This document shows positions 60,704 through 64,000 of a DNA stretch of 64,000 nt, one piece after another. The stretch covers positions 1-64,000 of the forward strand of contig NC_051094.1 in NCBI RefSeq assembly GCF_901709675.1, written 5' to 3'. The position numbers and the translations under genes were made by a program. A model generated the notes under the pieces. It worked only from the letters and a program-made list of their open reading frames with translations. It was not told the DNA's origin and searched no databases. Source of the stretch: Syngnathus acus. Lineage: Eukaryota; Chordata; Actinopteri; Syngnathiformes; Syngnathidae. Position 1 is the stretch's first letter, and every line of letters begins with the position of its first letter.

Positions 60704-63700
60704 TTACCAAAGGTGTGACTGTGAGGATGTCGCTGCCGCCATCTGCTGTCTCCTCACACCAGACGACCCGCCTGCACAAAGCCTGCACACACATGCAAAT
60801 AAAGAGTTGCGCACGCTATGAACACCATTATTGTCTGCGTTTTGGGGCGTTGACCTTTGGCCTCAATGAAGACTTTGATGTAGGAGGTGGGCACGTATCC
60901 TTCTTCATCTGCGTTCCTGCGCACGCGCGTCCACCCGTCACCTTTGTCCTCCTCCACCACGCTCAAAAGTTCCCCCTCACCCATGGACAGCGTGCCCTCG
61001 TTTTGACCTGAGATGCCACCGCCGCCGCCGGCATCATCGTCATCATCATGAAGATCACAAACGCGCGCAGGTCGAGCTTGGGCTACCTCGGAACGGGTAG
61101 AGCGACTTGCAGGTTCCGATGCTGGGCGGCGGCGGCTCGTCGTCAAAGTCGTCATCAAAGTCGGAGCTCCGGGACTTGGAGAAGTGGAGCTCGGCGCCGG
61201 GCTCTTCCGTGTAGCTGCCGTCGGGACTGCAACCGCAACAAGCGAGCGCCATCTCAAAAGGCAAGCCAGCAAGACCGCAAGAGCGAGGAGGAAGAAGCGT
61301 GTGCGTGCGTGTGCGTGCGTGCGTGCGTGCACCTTTCTCTGCTGTCCGGACCGGTGGCCTCCATCCGTTTCCCAGTTCCCGGTGTGCATGTCGGGTCAGG
61401 CGGGAGACGCGCGCTCACGCCCTGCTCGGCCTCCGCCAGCCACGCCTGGAACACACGGCGGGCGCTTGAAGAGGACAACCAAAAAAGCGGCGACATCGTC
61501 ACTCCAGCGACATCACAGACAGACGAGCCGGCGCGCTTCGCCGCGCAATGACCTCATCACAGCGACGTCATCACAGACCGGCCGCGTCATCAAAGATGGC
61601 CACCCTTTGTCGGAGCGCCGCTGGGGGTGGGGGGGGGGGACCATCGGATGAGGGGCCATCAGACGAGCCACGCCGACAACCCCTTGAGCCTCGGCCACCG
61701 CCTCAGGCGCAAAGTCGGGTCGGAGCAGCCGACTCCTTAGCGCATTTTGCCCGCCGACGAGCCAATCGAATCAAATCGGACGCGAATCTGGGCCGCCCGC
61801 CCGCCATGTCCAACCCCAACCAAAGCCCGGACTCCAGGAAGGAGGTGAACTGGAAGATCAGGAGGCTGGTCCAGAAGCAGGACGAGTTCAAAAAGCTGTG
61901 GCAGAGCGATCGACTGAGCCACGATGTCAAGGTGGAGGCTCTGGAGTCCCAGAACCGGGCGCTGCGGGAGAAACTGGACGCGGCCGGCAAAGACGAGGAA
62001 GAGCTGATGACCCAGGTGAGAGTCCACAAAGCCCAGATCTTCTCGCTGGAGCAGAGGAAGTGCCTGATCGAATCCGAGGCCAGAGACCTGAAGGCGCTGC
62101 GGGCTCAGCTGGAGGAGAAGATTGGCGAGCTGGAGGCGGCACTGGTCGCCTGGCAGAAGAACCAGGAAGCCCAGGCCCGGAGGCACAGCGAGCAACTGCG
62201 GAAGGTGGACGACGGGTGGAAGGAGAAGCTGCGCGAGAAGGACGAGGCCTTTGCCAAGCAGGCGGCCGCGCTCCAGGCCCAGACGGACAAGATGGGCAAA
62301 CAGGCGGAGGAGCTGGCCGAGGACAAACGCAAGCTCCAGGCAGCGCTGAGCGAGCGGCAGGAGGAGCTGGAGGCCCAAAAGAGCATTCGCGACAAACTGC
62401 AGTACGACCACGGCGTGGAGATGAGACTCATCCAGATGCAGAAGAACGCGCTCTCCAACAAGGTGACGGCGCTCACCAACACCACCGATGACCTGATGGA
62501 GAAGAAGGAAGCCCTCAAGAAGTCCGAGGAGCAGAAGAGCAAAGAGCTCAAGGCCAAGCTGGCCGACATCAGCGAATTGCAGACGCACAAGGAGGTGGTC
62601 AACGCGCAGCTCCAACGCGAGGAGCGAGGAGCCGCCACCCTGAGGGAATCGCTCCGGCACATGGAGAGCGACATAGAGGCCCTGAGGGTCGAGTACACGG
62701 GCGAGCAGGCTGCCCACAAGGTCACCAAGAAGGACCTGGCCCTGGCCAAGATGAAGGCCGACGACCTGGCCGAGAAGATCAAGTTCCACGAGGGTCGCGT
62801 CAAGGCCCACCAGGCCAGCGTCAAGAGTCTGGAGTGCGTGCTGCTCACCAAAGACACCTACATACGCAGGTTCCGCGAGGACCTGGAGACCTCCATCTCG
62901 CTCATCAACAGGCCAAAGACCTTCACCAAAGCCATCGCCAGCCTCAAGAGGAAGTACATCACGGGCGACCAGGACGTCTGCGTGGACACCATCGAGGAAA
63001 AGATCGCAAAGTTCTTGGAGTCCAACAAGCTGCAGTCGGACCAGTTTGAGAAGACCATCCAGAGTCTGCGGCGCCAGCTGGAGCAGAAAGACACAGAGAC
63101 CCAGAAGAGGCTCCAGAAGCTGGACCGTTGCCGAGGAGACCTCATCAAGATCATCAACGAGCAGCGGCTGGAGATCGCCAAGGTCAAGGCGGAGCTAAAC
63201 GACGTCACGCATCAACTTCGGCAACTGGCCCCGCCCCTCGCCGTGGCCAGGACCAACCGACCGTGAACGCCCGCGGGCGCGTGCGGGGTCGCCACCCACG
63301 CGCCCACACACACACCACACAAAAGCAAACACACACACAAAAGCAAACACACACACAAGACGGACGGACAGCGGTCAGTCGATCTTGGCGCGCCCACCTG
63401 GTTGTTCCGAAGCTCCTCCTCCAGACTGTGCAGGCTCTGCCTGACCTCGTCCAATCGTGGCTCCAGGGCGGCGCCGTCTCCCAGCGTGGGGTTCTGGTTG
63501 TACACCGCCTTCATCTTCACCAGCGCCTCCCTGGAAACAAACACAGCAGAGAAGGAAGTGACATCACCCGCGCTCTCTCTCGCTCTTCTGCCTAATCTAA
63601 CGATGCGCGCTTGGACCTCATGCGGGGCGAACGCTAAGGAGTGGCGAGAGACTGCATCCCGGCTGGTGCAAAGCTAATGCTATGCTAATGGGACCTGTGC

Positions 63701-64000
63701 TACTAGCTCGCGCCCTCGTTTGGTCTTCTGGCATATGCTAAGCTCGGGCTCTTGGAGGCTATTCTGGCTGAAGCTAAGCTAACGCCAAGCTAACGAGCGT
63801 CACCTTTGCTCTCGCTCTCGCAGGATCTCTTGTCCAATGCGGCGAATTCGGTTCTGAAGCTTATTCCGTCGTTGCTCGACGGGAAGGTGGCTGCAGTCCG
63901 CAGGGGAGGAGCCCTGAAACCACGGCACACGTCGATGACCACATCACGGCCGGCCGGGCGGGCCCGCCCACCCGCCGCGCCTGTGCTACTCACCAGCTTG
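60704..64000 (-). CDS. fnbp1: Formin-binding protein 1 (FBP17), 3' part
   Basis: F-BAR/HR1/SH3 adaptor that links membrane curvature to N-WASP-driven actin assembly in endocytosis. Only the C-terminal part is in the window; the 5' part lies beyond 64000. Minus-strand order: a partial exon ending ~63994; the HR1 exon 63913-63806 ([24 protein letters not shown]); an exon ~63536-63400 ([17 protein letters not shown]); an exon ~61450-61330 (AWLAEAEQG); an exon ~61226-61085 ([34 protein letters not shown]); and the SH3 exon 61007-60855 ([40 protein letters not shown]). The matching human order is the same. The terminal exon is tentative: an acceptor at 60772 gives ...[17 protein letters not shown] to TAA at 60704, which does not resemble the human C-terminus. 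The F-BAR domain is not in view. Confidence 0.9.
61806..63266 (+). CDS. Intronless CFAP57-like coiled-coil protein nested in fnbp1
   Basis: An uninterrupted 486-codon frame with a Kozak-like GCCGCCATG start. It is highly charged with heptad character throughout, i.e. one long coiled coil (e.g. [58 protein letters not shown]). The C-terminal block [20 protein letters not shown], then [12 protein letters not shown] and the coiled coil after it, resembles the C-terminal region of CFAP57/WDR65 (IRRFRTDL...YIQEP...LYRRYV pattern). No WD repeats are present. It lies inside the fnbp1 intron between the HR1 exon and the AWLAEAEQ exon, on the opposite strand. Lack of introns among intron-rich neighbours suggests a retrogene, but no poly-A tail or target duplication was seen. 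The frame stays open upstream to an ATG at 61548; that extension is Gly/Pro-rich and less likely coding. Confidence 0.8.
   Translation: MSNPNQSPDSRKEVNWKIRRLVQKQDEFKKLWQSDRLSHDVKVEALESQNRALREKLDAAGKDEEELMTQVRVHKAQIFSLEQRKCLIESEARDLKALRAQLEEKIGELEAALVAWQKNQEAQARRHSEQLRKVDDGWKEKLREKDEAFAKQAAALQAQTDKMGKQAEELAEDKRKLQAALSERQEELEAQKSIRDKLQYDHGVEMRLIQMQKNALSNKVTALTNTTDDLMEKKEALKKSEEQKSKELKAKLADISELQTHKEVVNAQLQREERGAATLRESLRHMESDIEALRVEYTGEQAAHKVTKKDLALAKMKADDLAEKIKFHEGRVKAHQASVKSLECVLLTKDTYIRRFREDLETSISLINRPKTFTKAIASLKRKYITGDQDVCVDTIEEKIAKFLESNKLQSDQFEKTIQSLRRQLEQKDTETQKRLQKLDRCRGDLIKIINEQRLEIAKVKAELNDVTHQLRQLAPPLAVARTNRP
63300..63360. repeat. (CA)n with a short tandem unit
   Basis: Two to three copies of AAAGCAAACACACACAC inside a CA-rich stretch just after the nested ORF's stop codon. 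Confidence 0.8.

Noticed and set aside
61737-62857. Long minus-strand ORFs (357 and 250 codons) opposite the nested coiled-coil gene
   Set aside because: Leu- or Ser-rich antisense readings of a highly charged coiled coil. The plus-strand frame has the family resemblance.

Overview
This window is nuclear DNA from a ray-finned (teleost) fish. The genes are vertebrate-type, with GT-AG introns that are often only 70-200 bp, dense dinucleotide microsatellites, and LINE, hAT and Tc1-like repeat fragments typical of teleosts. There are no bacterial-style operons. Ten multi-exon or single-exon genes were recognised by translating exons and comparing them with remembered vertebrate families. Most of their human counterparts lie on chromosome 9q (grin1, brd3, brd3os, nacc2, cfap77, ddx31, olfm1, fnbp1 and ccdc180); chek2 is the exception (human 22q). 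The species and the a/b paralogue status cannot be told from the sequence alone.

Layout: 1-7700 is a repeat block. It holds a 23-bp satellite, degenerate AT-rich repeats, a LINE reverse-transcriptase fragment interrupted by a ~2-kb palindrome, and 395-bp and ~197-bp tandem arrays rich in ACGT cores. From 8.3 to 32.4 kb three genes lie on the minus strand: chek2 (checkpoint kinase), ccdc180 (coiled-coil protein of ciliated cells) and grin1 (obligatory NMDA-receptor subunit, including a 21-residue N1 alternative exon). From 32.5 to 37 kb there are transposons, including an 833-bp hAT element with a clean 8-bp target duplication. At 37.1-47.4 kb are brd3os (+), brd3 (-) and nacc2 (-). At 50.6-51.7 kb is a shortened cfap77 (+) with a ciliary X-box upstream. 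At 52.2-59.3 kb are ddx31 (-) and olfm1 (-). At 60.7-64 kb is the 3' part of fnbp1 (-), whose intron carries an intronless coiled-coil gene on the opposite strand.

The genes do not form one pathway. They are a conserved syntenic neighbourhood with nuclear (chek2, brd3, nacc2, ddx31), synaptic or secreted (grin1, olfm1), membrane-remodelling (fnbp1) and ciliary (ccdc180, cfap77, nested CFAP57-like ORF) functions. The most notable sequence-level oddities are: a DFG-to-DFN change in Chk2; a nested intronless coiled-coil gene; a cfap77 that lost exons yet stays in frame; loss of the noelin C-terminal SDEL; a grin1 locus with no C1 cassette; a BRD3 lacking part of its post-ET region; several perfect RFX/X-box palindromes; and the large foldback structure. 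Exon borders below were placed by eye from splice consensus plus reading-frame continuity and may be off by a few bases where marked approximate.
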